Assembly (NCBI RefSeq): GCF_964204645.1 | Contig: NC_134026.1 | Location: forward strand, 23,516,650-23,580,649 | Length of the DNA stretch: 64,000 nt | Direction: 5' to 3' | DNA from: Tubulanus polymorphus | Lineage: Eukaryota; Nemertea; Palaeonemertea; Tubulaniformes; Tubulanidae | In this document: positions 52,378-63,950 of the stretch, piece by piece | Layout of the letters: each line of letters starts with the position of its first letter | How positions within the stretch are numbered: the stretch's first letter is position 1 | Notes under the pieces: model-generated | What the model saw: only the letters and a program-made list of their open reading frames with translations | Told to the model about the DNA's origin: nothing | The model's database searches: none | Position numbers and translations under genes: made by a program

Positions 52378-55300
52378 TAACTACTACCAGCTTTGCCTCT
52401 GTCGTAATCTGACCTTGTGATTAGGTTTTAGAGATGAATGACATCTGTTTGTCCAATGTGTACAGTTTCAATATATTCATTCTTGTTTGCGCAGGCTGTT
52501 TTCCAAGCCATGGACGAAAAAAATACTCTCTCCATCTGTCTAATTCTCTATCTTTCATTTCTCGATGTGTCTACATCCAGTTATATCTTGACTGGAAGAT
52601 TAGTGGAGCAGCACTTTGACACTAGCTGAGATTGATCAACTCGCTAGAAACATTTTTACCATAAATTGTAGAAAAAAATGAAGTTGGCATTCGCGCAAAA
52701 TATCCTATTAGACAATGTTTTGCTCAGACTTCTAGATTATGGTAGCTGCATTTATAGCGGGATATGTTTTGTAGATACTGAATTGCCAGTCTGACTCGAG
52801 AGAAAAAGAACTATTCATCAAATAGTTTAGAATGACTTTCGCGTAAAGGAATTAGAACACTGCATGGCGAACAAGAATGATATATTATAACTATATTCAA
52901 AATCGTGATAAATGTGTTTGCTTGTTATAACCCTTCGATTTGGAGTTTATTTTGTGAACCCATTGGCAGCAACAGTATTGGTATTTCCCAGCAACAACAT
53001 CCACAGCAATAAGACATGTACACGATGACAACACCGCAGTGATGTTGTACCGTATATATTAGAAATTTTATTTCAGTCCAGGCTATACTGCAGTATCTAC
53101 AAGACTGGTTGCATAAAGACCAAACATTAAGAACCCAAAATTGACTTTCTTTAGGAGTAAACATCAGCTCGGTCTGGCATGGCTGGTATTTTGCACCCGT
53201 TTCTTGTTAACTGGAGTTAGCCTACCGGTATCTTCTAGACATATTTAACCCTTTGAGGGGTCAGTGGTTAATCTTACCATACAGGCTTGTAAAGAATTTC
53301 AGCATTTTACTTTGTTCCTTCAAAGGGTTAATATCATGTATTGCCTGGCATTTTTTGTTCATTTATTATTTTTCATTTGAATAGATAACGTATGTGTAAG
53401 CAGTAAAAAAAAGTCTTGAATTTCAGCTTTTTCATCGATATTACCTGACGGTCAACCCTTATTTCAAGTTCATTTACCATTTTTCTACTCACTGTACCAG
53501 TACATAAATCATTAAGAAATGATGATATGCAAAAATAGGGCAAAGACTATATTCGAAATGAACAAATGTTGACTATTTGTGAGAGAGTGACAAAATGTTA
53601 CCATCATCATGTTGTTATTGTAATGTGATGTATCAGTATTAAAAGCAGCATTATTTTGATATCCGAATATTAGCTTTTGATATGTAGATACCGATACACT
53701 AACGCACATACACACTTAATGAAATCATTCACATTTCATGTGCAAAACTTCCGTTGGAGGCAAAGAAAATTCTGTCGCAATGTACCATGCCTTGAAGGTA
53801 TTGCGTCAAAACTACCGGTACCATTTATACTATTTCAGTAATAATTGCTGCTTTGATATTCGTGGTTGCATTCGATCTTGATTTTCCCTCTAAAAAATCT
53901 TTACCTGCCTCTCACTTAGATGTACGTCCCCTCAAGTAAAGCATGGTATTTTGCAATAGATTTTATAATAACAAACCGGTCATTAGGACGATTTTGGCAT
54001 GTGTGTATGTGTGTTTTTGAGTGCGTTTTATTTATGGGATTTATTTTGCAATTTTTTCTTATGACGGCTTTCCTGACTATGTTGTACATGCATGAACAGC
54101 AGTCAATATGGTAGAATTTAGTGCTGGATTTGCTCCCATATCTTGGTAGTGATATTCTTCTGACATAATGTCTCAAGAGTGTCATGTTCACGGAGAACTT
54201 GTGATATCGATTGACACTTCATAACAAATGAAGATAATTTATGAATTTAATTTCAACATTTTTAACTGTAAGTTTGATCCAGCTCTGATGCGGCTGAATG
54301 GAATTATGTTGAATTAGATGACTTCTTCAAAATGAAATTCCTTTATTTCTGATCATTTTCATTTCGTTTCTCATTTATTTGAAGAACAATTGAATTGCAG
54401 TCTTGCTGAGTAGTAAAGCATTCTTTTTCAGCAACCCAAAATGACAGATATATAGATACTTTCTCTTCATTGTTCTTACCGTGATTAATACGAACTAGTG
54501 CATTTAGAAAGGTAATTTGACTGATTCGTTGTGAATGAATTTTGTAGAATGTTGAATTTCCTGATTCGATGTCACCGGAGATGAAGTCATTGTTAGAGCA
54601 GTTACTGAAACGAGATGTAGATGAACGTCTAGGATGCAGAGGACGAGGGTTTGTATATATGTTTATATATATTATTCTAGGGAATGGTTTTGTGGGCTGT
54701 GTATTAATAAATGAAAGTTTGTCTGCATATTCCATATTTTAATTGGTAATTTTAGTAGTTATCAATTCTCAGTGATTCGTATTATCAATTCTCAGTGAAT
54801 GTTAACTATAATGAATTCTGTGTTGTTCTATAAGTCGGTGTGCATTTCTTATATATGCAGGAGCCAAGAGGTGAAAGAGCACTCGTTCTTCAAGGGGATC
54901 GATTGGAATCAGGTATATCTGCAGAAATACATGCCGCCACTAATACCTCCTCGCGGTGAAGTGAATGCTGCAGATGCATTTGATATCGGCTCATTTGATG
55001 AGGAAGATACAAAGGGCATAAAAGTAAGCAAACAAAAAAACCATCTGATTCAACAATTATATGATAAAGCCGGTTTCAAATGGTAACTCTAGACTGTGGT
55101 GATATGGTTAAAAAATGTTCACTCTTTGTAGCTCACTGAATCAGATCAGGAATTATACAAGAACTTTCCATTGGTTGTATCGGAGCGCTGGCAGCAGGAG
55201 GTAGCTGAAACTGTATTCGAAGCGATAAATCAGGACACGGATAAAATCGAACAGAAACGCAAAGCGAAACCAAAAATAGATGACTTAGATGTCGGTAAGT

Positions 55301-55995
55301 TGATCAAAAATACTCTACAGTATCTAGTAATCCTCTTATATACTACATTCAAAAATTCTTATTTTCCGACAGGTCCAACAGATTGTATCGTGGAAGGTGA
55401 GGTGCTGAAACTCGGTGGTCCATTCTTGCAAACGTGGCAGAAGAAACACCTTAAATTATATCCAAATAGATTAGAATTCTATCACAAGAATAGAGATGGG
55501 CAAATAGTTCGCAGTAAAGGTGTTGAGGTACGTATCTTGTTTATAAAGATTTATGTTCAAAATATGATCATTTATGTCTAACATATCATGATCATTATGT
55601 TTTATAGCTGATCTCCATGCTGGATATCAAAGACATCTCACCAGAATTCCAAAAGCTCAATAAAACAGACAACTGTATTGTTCTAAATCTGAAAAATGAT
55701 ACAAAGATAGCTATCACCTCTCTAGTAAGTGAAGAAAACCATATGTAAAAGAGGATATTTCATTGCTAAAAACACTTGCTTAATGTTGATCATGTATATA
55801 TTTTAGGACCGTGTTTTAATAAATCAGTGGAAAGATGAAATAATGAATGGATTCAAACTATCCACGCAAATTATGGCAACTATGAACAAGAAAGCCAGTA
55901 AGATGTATGGTGCAGATCTGGTACATAATCCTGCCCTAAATCGCGAAATATATAGTAAACAACCTCTTGAACAGCGGAATAGTAATGGCAGTTAA
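26853..55995 (+). CDS. GRK2: GRK2/3 (beta-adrenergic receptor kinase) type GPCR kinase, complete
   Basis: Phosphorylates activated GPCRs at the plasma membrane, starting arrestin-dependent desensitisation. Nineteen exons: 26853-26965, 27113-27189, 27633-27706, 43965-44066, 44690-44776, 45963-46024, 46755-46806, 47217-47308, 48448-48547, 48877-49089, 49961-50055, 50656-50763, 51394-51460, 54548-54648, 54861-55023, 55132-55294, 55373-55527, 55608-55724, 55807-55995. They sum to 2130 bp (709 aa) in frame. Features: receptor-docking N-terminal helix ([20 protein letters not shown]); RGS-homology domain with the Gq-binding set R106, D110, M114, L118 kept (F109 is Tyr); kinase P-loop [10 protein letters not shown] about 202-211, K224, YRDLK with D322, DLG 340-342; AGC C-tail; PH domain about 557-660 for G-beta-gamma and lipid. 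Human GRK2 has 689 aa. It differs by one extra residue (EGSP) after the alphaC region and by a longer PH loop. Confidence 0.96.
28094..28127. repeat. perfect 15-bp palindrome with 4-nt loop
   Basis: ACCCCCGATATACCG (28094-28108) is followed by CCCT and then its exact complement CGGTATATCGGGGGT (28113-28127). The preceding TACAGTCGACCCCCG resembles the CAGT-GACCC ends of pogo/Tigger-type transposons inserted at TA, so this may be one subterminal end of such an element. No partner end was found. Confidence 0.7.
36987..37720. repeat. tandem repeat, three copies of about 85-95 bp, first copy split by a MITE
   Basis: The unit begins GCTAGAATACCTGTTTTATT and continues through a segment reading ACTAGTATCAGACCATCTTG to GTTAGGC. 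Copies start at 36987 (interrupted from 37034 to 37488), 37541 and 37625. The copies differ at scattered bases and in a G-rich stretch near their end. Confidence 0.85.
37034..37488. mobile_element. 455-bp MITE with CAGGGTTTCCAG terminal inverted repeats
   Basis: The element begins CAGGGTTTCCAG and ends CTGGAAACCCTG, a perfect 12-bp inverted repeat. It is flanked by TAGAC on each side (37029-37033 and 37489-37493). Comparison with the uninterrupted tandem copies at 37541 and 37625 shows the empty site, so the boundaries are certain. Inside are many AGTCCTTC words in both orientations and no protein. The CAGGG ends and the 5-bp duplication are like those of the element at 14277. Confidence 0.9.
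39726..39740. repeat. (TA)n run
   Basis: A short uninterrupted TA dinucleotide run lies within GRK intron 3. Confidence 0.8.
41564..41577. repeat. 14-bp poly-G run
   Basis: Fourteen consecutive G residues lie in GRK intron 3. Read on the minus strand they give a spurious proline-rich start to an open frame. Confidence 0.95.
42450..42620. mobile_element. degenerate MITE-like element
   Basis: GCTGCGTTCACACTAGG at about 42457 resembles the GCCGCGATCACACAA ends of the element at 19475, and GCGTTCACACTAGGA recurs at about 42492. ATTTCAGTACGG (42474-42485) is exactly complementary to CCGTACTGAAAT (42541-42552). Outer ends and target-site duplication could not be fixed. Confidence 0.4.
48180..48425. 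repeat. GTGAAAAATG-rich low-complexity repeat
   Basis: Variants of GTGAAAAATGTGAAAATTTC recur several times just before GRK exon 9, and a related stretch lies near 30650-30720. It could be a degenerate transposon or a simple A-rich array. No coding potential. Confidence 0.5.
50262..50572. mobile_element. probable hAT-like non-autonomous element fragment
   Basis: The right end ...GTACAAACCCTG would read CAGGGTTTGTAC on the other strand, a CAGGG-type terminus. Inside are words such as CTTGAAAATCCTGG and GTTATGGAAATT that I associate with dispersed invertebrate repeats. The left end is poorly matched, so the element is truncated or decayed. It lies in GRK intron 11. Confidence 0.35.
52318..52387. 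repeat. (CTA)n microsatellite
   Basis: About 20 copies of CTA/ACT with two interruptions lie in GRK intron 13. Confidence 0.95.
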
Positions 55996-57780
55996 AAGCT
56001 GGGTGAATGGCTTGTTCGTGGTGCCATCTATAGAAGACAACAACATCAACAACAAGAGCGCTGACTGCAAACGTGTGCACACATATTACGTATTTATTAC
56101 AAGCATTGCAACTAATGTGTGCATGGAACCTCGATGATAGTTCAGCATCTAGACAATAGAGAGCTCTTGAGCTGATCGTTGTCTTTTAGGTGCGTGAAAA
56201 TGTGATGGTGATGTCCATTCGTGAATTCAAGAAGAGAATCTACGTCGCTGTTCTCTATTGCACTGTCTCAAGCAGCCCTATAAGAGTCACGAATGATATG
56301 CCAGGAATGAAGTGCATCGATGTACACTATACACACACTACAGATCGCGCTCTAATCGCTGGTCGTCACCTGTAGTTGCAGCAATCATTGCATATCGAGA
56401 CGACATAGACACAAAACAGAAATAAGTCGGTGAATTATCATGATAAGTGTGTTATCTAGTCGTGTATATTAATATCATAGACAAAATTGTTGGTGTGTAC
56501 AGATGAAAACTTGTGTCTGTGTGACAGGAGGATTAATGTTGCACATAAACACATACGTACAATGCATACAAATGGGAATGTCTACTTATCCTGGAATTTG
56601 ACAGTACAAGCGTGCGCTCTTTTTATAGAAACTTTCCTCTCTCAACTATTTGCATTGAAAAATCATTACGCATTTATTGCCGAAGGAGTTGTGCATGCTT
56701 CGCAATAAATGCCTACATGTTCCAACAGGTTGGCATCACTGTTTGACTGGGGTTTGATATTTATATAGTGTATGTATACGAATATTTACCTGGTCTTCCG
56801 TATTGCTTCGTACTGTTGGCCTATACTCCAGTACATTGAATTTTTCAAGATCTATGTATAAAGTTGTGAATTAGTTTTGTCTTTCACTAGAACACTTGAT
56901 GTCTAATACGGATCATGTACAACACTTAACCTGCGGACTACTTGTAGGCTGCTAAATTTGGGCTGGCTCCACATATGTTAGTTTGTTTCCAGTAACATAG
57001 AGCCAAGCATTCTGTATTGACAGCAATGAATTTTCAGGCCATGAAAACTTAGTTGTTGACATGATATTATTTTCGTTAAGTTAATTATTTATTGTACTTG
57101 GTGTTTTTATATGGATTATAAGATTAAGATTCTATATAAATAGAGGTGTAGACTTTTGATCGAAATTGGTATGGTGCCTGCATTACTAGGGATTGTAAAG
57201 CAGTGGAAATTATTTTTTTCAGTCCAATGTTTATTTTCCGATACGAGTCATTAGCCTTGCCTAGCAAACTGCCTCTAACAAGCAAGCAAGCCAATGAATA
57301 AATGTCTAAAATAAAAATGGAAAATCATTAATTCTTTTTAAAACACATTTTGAAATTAGTACGTATGCATTGTACACTGATTAGCTGATATCTTGTTCTC
57401 TATTTAATCTTTTGTACCAAGACCTGACTATCCGGTAAAAGTGAAATCTCAGGCACTGGCCTAAATGTAAGCTTGCATGTTATTTAAATCTTGACTTCGA
57501 TAATGGTTAGCTGAATGAATTCTACCGGTATATAAACAACACTTGGATATGGTACAGACAGTTTGACACAAGACTCCACAATCTTTGTTCGGCTAGCAAA
57601 TGACATGAAAACTTGTCGATCTCTTGTACAAAATTTACATTTATAGTCCTGAAAAAGAGTGTATACATATGTTCACATTGTATGTTCTTCTGGTTCTACG
57701 TGTTGATTAGTTTCTAAGTCGTAGTTGTATACATACGTACATACAGTCAATTAAACACATAATTGGCTTGGTAGATGTTA

Positions 57781-57811
57781 ATTATATATATATTATATAT
57801 ATACATATATA
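57781..57811. repeat. imperfect (TA)n microsatellite
   Basis: A TA-rich run with single interruptions lies downstream of GRK. Confidence 0.8.
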
Positions 57812-58345
57812 GACAAGATATATTTAAAAACTCCTGCTGGATACCAGGAAGCGCATCAGAAATCTGATCCGACTCTTCGCTATACATAATCTCATCATAA
57901 CGTTTTTGATGCTTAGGACATTAAACAGATAAGTTCTTGCAAGGTTTCTATTAAGTTTAGTTCAGTTAAAATGGTTTCGGTGACTTGCTACGTGTGGCCT
58001 TATTTCTGTGCTAGAAGGAAGTATTTTGAACAAATGAAATTTTCGATTTTTACACTAAATCGCTGTCATTCTTTGTTGATATGAAACATTTATTTGACCT
58101 CGAGTATGCTTTGTGACAAGAATAACCTGTAGTCTTATTGTTAGTAGTAATTTTCATGTGCATAACAATACATAATGATGATATATTTGTTAATTTCTTG
58201 TTGAATATTAATTATGAATATGATTCTAATTCTAATTATTATGATAATTATTACCAACATGATGTCAACATGATAAGTTTTCCTATCGACAAAGATTTGC
58301 TATCATTTTTATATATGTGATACGTTTTATGGCTATGGTGTGTAT

Positions 58346-58351
58346 AATAAA
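58346..58351 (+). promoter_or_regulatory. candidate distal poly(A) signal, GRK
   Basis: AATAAA lies about 2.35 kb past the GRK stop codon and is followed by T/TG-containing sequence. Nearer signals exist, so use is uncertain. Confidence 0.3.
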
Positions 58352-59272
58352 GATGTACTAAAAGTATTTTAAATTCGTAACAAAATATACATTATAAGTC
58401 TATGTAGATAGTCATAGGTACAATGATTAAATTTGTTTTTCGTTATCCTTGTACTATTTCAGTCCAGATAGTGAAGCGTAATTGTTAAAAAAAGGCGTAC
58501 ATGCAGTACTTAAGGGACATCGATGCCTGCAGAAGATATACAAATGCCTGCATGCAGATATGTTGTACGTTGTTGCACATGTTTGTATTTGCACTGATGA
58601 TACAGAGAACCGCTTTTGTTCATTGCCTTGATTATTGTTCTGAAAAATTTCCAAAAAAATTGAAATGATTCAGAATGTATGAAATGGTTTTCAATCTCAT
58701 ATCCCTGGCAGCCATTTTTTCTCATAATGTCTGCATGGATCAGACTAGATTATGCGCACTTGTTGACATAATTAATAGATTATATAAATATATGAAAGTT
58801 GCTATTTTTTCTAGTGTGGATAGTGAATCCTCACCTAGGCTAATCTTAGTTGCTGGTACAACTTATGGCCTAATGCTGTTAAGTGATGCTTAATGATACA
58901 AAATAATATACACTGGTATAATTCTAACCCTAAATTGCACTTTTTGGCATTTTGATTTGAAAATTGGTCACAGGTTGTGGATCTTTCTCTAGTCTAAAGT
59001 TTGTGCGTTTTGGTGAGGAAATTTGAATCAAGCAAATTCACACATGATTTATAAGAATTTAACTAAAAAGATCTGATCGCTACCGGCACACATAATGTCT
59101 AACATTCATTTTCTCATTACAGCCCACAGGTGATAAACAGTAGCCCTTACGAAATGGTATTTACTTTTTCATGTTGCCTGCTGAAATTCCCATTCCTTAA
59201 ATGTATTCAAGGTTATCTGTGCCAGCAACTGCCATTGAATTATGTATGGCAAGTGAAACGGTCTTTTACTAT

Positions 59273-59305
59273 TTGGAGTAATCATTTGTGAAATGATTAC
59301 TCCAA
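59273..59305. repeat. perfect 15-bp hairpin with 3-nt loop
   Basis: TTGGAGTAATCATTT (59273-59287), loop GTG, then AAATGATTACTCCAA (59291-59305). The right arm also occurs once near 2696-2711 (ACAAATGATTACTCCAAGG), which suggests a dispersed repeat rather than a local structure. Confidence 0.8.
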
Positions 59306-60507
59306 GCATGTTTTCTTCATAAATCTCCTGTGTGATATGTCTCATTTGGCCAGAAATCAGCTTAATCATTTTCAAGTTGTAATGAGCAATCCCTCAATTG
59401 TTATTGATGTCACAATGTACTAGAAATGCAGCTCTTACAAAGAATGTTATGTTTCTGCTTAAATAGCCATTCCTAATGGATGTACTGTCAGTCAACCTGT
59501 AGTGGTTTTTTTTTCTTCATTTATTTTGTTACATTGAAAACTAATTATGTGGGACGAAATCTGTGTTCTGTGTTACTTTTTATGGCAACTCCCATATACA
59601 ATTTTATGATGGTGATTATTAATGTTTCCGAAATTCGTCTGCACGATCATAATGTGATGTATGGTAGAATTAAGAATGTTAAATGATTCAAAATATATTG
59701 TGACAAATATCCGGAGGAAATCAGGTTGAAAATGAAAACATGATATGTTTTTCCATAACTTTTGAATTGAGATTTAGCTAAATTCAAAACCGCTGATAAT
59801 AAATGCGGGGTATTGTTAAAAAATTGAAGTTGCTTACATAATTTTATTTCTTATTGGGCATTTGTGATAAGGTATTATATCTAGATTTTCAATTCTCGTT
59901 TACTACTAAGCATGCTGTATTCTTTGTATATAGTTAAATACCATATACATGTATATAGCTATAATGAATATGTCGATACCTGACAGTCATAGTTCATTGT
60001 TAGAGGCATTTTTTTACTACAATGTGTATCCTTAAAAAGAAAAGAACGACGGCTGTGTAGTGCGAAGTTCCACGGCCAATTTTCATTGTACAGCCAACAA
60101 ACACAACGTGTATGTATTTGTAAAATAGATATTGAAAAAAGAGCGGGCTAGTCCGAAACTATTTAAGATGGTGCATATATAGAAGAATATATAAAATGAA
60201 TGAAAAAAGTCTTAGATCTTCTTGATCCATTATGATAATCATAAGGGATCAATGAAGATTAATTGATGACGTGTTTAATCTTAACATTTTAATCTATATG
60301 CTTTCAGGGACTTCTATTAGTCAGTGATTAGTGATCTTTTGTTGAAATCTTTGTTTTAAATACTATTTAAATGATGGTATAATGTTATTATTCCTAAATA
60401 ATAAATGATATATAAAATAAACATACTTTAAGACATTATGATAATGTTTTTGATGAAAGAGGTTACACAATCAATCAAAGATGTGAATGATGATGTGATG
60501 ATATAAA

Positions 60508-60539
<32 letters not shown>

Positions 60540-60585
60540 GGTATGATTATTATGGTATGATTATTATTTTTATTATTATAATTAA
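60508..60585. repeat. (ATT)n microsatellite, compound
   Basis: About ten uninterrupted ATT copies are followed by degenerate GGTATGATTATT units. Confidence 0.93.
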
Positions 60586-61603
60586 TGATAAATCTTGTCT
60601 AGGTACGTATGTACAACTATTTTGTGTTTGGTACATTGTATATGTTGTGTCATATTTCTGTCATTGAAGAAACTATTATAAGATGCCATACATGTATTAA
60701 AACCTCACAACTCATCTTCAAATACTTGTGTGTTTGTCTTACTTATCTTTTATTTCAAAAATCAATAGGCATGCTGCAATCACTTTAAAAGGAGGAATAC
60801 ACTTATTTAGCTTCAGATTCCCGGCTCTGCGGTATCAGTCGATTCTCCCGGTGTTGTGTACTATGGTAGCCCTGAGACGACATTGCCAGTTGCCAATTGC
60901 TAGTTCTCAAATGCTTTTTGCTTGCTAGTTGACCAGCCGAGAGGCAGAAACGCGTACGGTACAGGAAATTTGACGACGACCAGAATCTTGCGTGCCGACA
61001 ATAATACTATTTAAACGTAATACTAATAAGTAACAAAGTAAAATTGATACGCTGGATGACGTTTCACATTCATCATTCAGATATAAGATAATTTCATTCC
61101 TTCAAATTTGGCAATACCCTGCACCTCCTCAATCTAGGTTCTCTTGAGACATTTGATCATAAAAGAGATCTTGTCCATAAAATTAAAATTCAAGTTCAAG
61201 TGTCCTCTTCCCTTGCCGTGTTTTATTCTGAACCTGCACCAGCCGGCGGCGCTCTTGACGGAAAAATCCTGACTTGGATATTCTCGGAGCCACCCGGCCA
61301 TTGAACGTTTAGATACAGATCTGAATATTGGGATTGTGACAGTCAAGTGGAATAGGTCTAAGTAATTCATATCTCCACCGGGCCTGTATTTTATATCATT
61401 TGTAAGTTGGTATTTGTTATTTAATCTCGGAAACGGTGCTGTTTGCTTGTTTTTGTGGTTGGTTAATCTCATATTTGCTGTAGTGTAGTGCTTATTTTGT
61501 TGACAGTTGACAACTTATATCCCCAGTGAGTTTGTCATCATTATTGTTAGAGCATTCTCATCTGATTGTATTACAGACCAGTGGACACAGGCTAACTCAA
61601 TCG

Positions 61604-63593
61604 ATGGCCTTATCATGTGTTAAAGTATTGATGGTTGCCCGTATCCGGGAAAATTGTGGCAATAATACTGCTGCTGATAGAATCAGGTAATTTTGAAATT
61701 CTATCTCTACTTCGTTTCGAGAGGTCATGTTAAAAGTTACAGGTTATCAGTATAGGCTAGTCCATGCATACTGTATTGATTTTGATATCAGTTAGACAGC
61801 TGTTCACTTGACTTTACTTGGCAATATTTGTTTTTGCTTTGCATATGTTTTCAATCAATGCGATGATTCTTGATTGTTTACTAGGATTGATCCACAAATT
61901 TTTCGGCCATGACTTTGAAATATTGAAAAAATTTCATCCCAGTTTACTCCATAAACGGTAGTCTGAATACCCGTCGTTGTTACCGGTTGTTTGTGGAACG
62001 ATGGCTAGGTACTAAACCTTCTAAGCCTATACTCCATTTCTCAATTCTACTTGGTGAAATATTTCCCAATGCTACTGAGATGGCGAAGTTTTTGCTATAG
62101 GCCATTCCTACTGAAGTTTAGATTTTTTATGAAAGTATTACTTATTCAGTGCTGACTAATTTATTCCTGAAAGTACTGGAGATAAATTCAAAATTTAAAA
62201 AAGTTCCACCCCATGCGTTGGGCACCACTCGGCCTATAGGCCTATGCATCAACACCGTAGAACTACTATTACTGATATTTCACAATATTTGACAGGTGTG
62301 GCCATCCTTGAATAGAGATAAGAACTAAATACTAATAACATCAATACACTGCTAAGCTATACCATATACTAGCAAAATCTATCGGTGATTTGTACACCGG
62401 ACTGCGGTGTAGATGCACTGAAAGGGTTAATAGAGAATATTTTACCATATTTCTCAGTGAACTGCAATTTAGCCTACAAATAGATACATTACTAATTAGT
62501 TCTGATTAAATCATAATTTCCTATAGTTGGCCTCTATGGCAGTACTCATCCATGTGTCTTATGCGTATTTGTATTTGTGTTTTTAGGAAACACCTTGAAG
62601 AAACACCTTTCTGTTGCGTATTGAAAGATGTCAATGATTTCCACGACGTCACTGAGTTGAAGCATTTCATCGCATGTCACAAAATAACTGTAGCTATAGG
62701 AATCCATGCTTATCATGCTGGAAAAGTTCTCCATGGTATGTAGCCTATGTAGATAAGAATATAATTTACATTTTTTAGTCTGCCAAAATAAATCTGTGGA
62801 ATTTATGAAAAAGTCCTTGTATGAGTGAAAATCCTTGTCTGGTTTCACAAATGATGTTAACTCAAATTTTTATTCATATCTTGTGACTACCTACCTATTA
62901 TCTGTGAGATATTGAGATTTTTCATCGATAAGGCTGGCTTATGGAATTTTGATTAGCCACCATTGATTTTATCAAAACGATACAGTTGGGATATGAAAAG
63001 CAGGTGTATTTCATTGCCGTGTTTGTTTATTCACAGTGTTTATTTAACTTATATTCTTTTATCAAATGGAATTTATGAGTAAGTAATTAGCATTGTCAAA
63101 TTGGTCACGTATGTCCATGACGTCAATATATCAATATGTTGCAGTTTAACAGCTGTTTTATCAACTATTATGTCCTACGGGATATTTGGTTTCCCTTTAT
63201 AGGCTGGGTCGTGCATGTGCCCCTTTAAGAAATTACTTGAAATGAAATTCTGAGGAGGTGACCTTATATAGATAATCCATTAAGACAATCTTTCCGGTTA
63301 AATGGTTTCTTATAGGTTGTGGTATTCCATATGCGATCATATTTGGAGGCACGGACTTAAATGAATATCATACTGATTCAAACATACTACCTGTGATGTC
63401 TAGAGTTGTTAATGAAGCTAAGTGAGTTCAGTTTTCTATCGTACACTTAGTCTGTATGCCGGTATATATGGAAATATTCGTGCACATTCTGAATGAGTTC
63501 ATGCTTGTTAGTAAAATTGCTTGTGAAATTTTCTGTTTCAGATATCTAGTTACCTTTAGTGCAGCTTTAAGAAAACGAGCTGATTCTCTATGG
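61604..63593 (+). CDS. GLT1D1: GLT1D1-type glycosyltransferase, N-terminal part (cut by window)
   Basis: Glycosyltransferase 1 domain-containing protein 1, a predicted GT-B fold enzyme whose substrate is not known to me. Exons 61604-61686, 62587-62735, 63316-63421 and 63542-63593 encode 130 residues in frame, with GT-AG junctions. Family matches include the N-terminal VKVLMVARIRENCGNNTAAD, the CCVLKDVNDF segment, and IFGGTDLNEY of the first Rossmann-like domain. The rest, including the nucleotide-sugar-binding half, lies beyond the window. ATG 61604 is preceded by an acceptor-like ttacag at 61571-61576, so a non-coding upstream exon is likely. A possible short next exon (63735-63767, RKIKDDEGQVK, followed by gtaagt) keeps frame but has a weak acceptor and is not included. 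Confidence 0.9.
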
Positions 63594-63950
63594 GTAAGTT
63601 TTTCTTGTCACTAGTACAGATACTAATTATACGCATCAGAAATCATCATATAGTTTACAACGTCATTTAAAACAGTAATATAAATAATGAATGTTCTCAA
63701 ATGAATTTGAATGATTTTATAAAGAGAAAGATTAAGGATGATGAGGGTCAAGTGAAAGTAAGTTATTTCATAGTCCAAGAAATTTAACTATTAACAAGTA
63801 CATGTATTGGCAAATCTATTCTTCGTTGATTAACCATAAATTATGATGTCTTTACAATTCTTTACATGATGATAAAGCAGTGATAATGGTGGGTTTTCCG
63901 CACCCTTCATATTCGAAATGAAGGGAATCAGAAATTAGAAAAGAATCTTT

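Larger units (their letters stand above)
55996..61603. other. GRK 3' UTR and GRK/GLT1D1 intergenic region
   Basis: There are many AATAAA signals (for example 56704, 57310, 58346-58351), so the GRK 3' end is uncertain; a long AT-rich UTR reaching about 58.4 kb is possible. The region also holds TA and ATT microsatellites and a perfect hairpin at 59273. No further coding gene or tRNA was supported. Confidence 0.6.

Noticed and set aside
54911..54920. A GT-like donor (AATCAG|gtatat) inside GRK exon 15
   Set aside because: Reading through continues the conserved YLQKY...[15 protein letters not shown] segment, so the donor is not the normal site.
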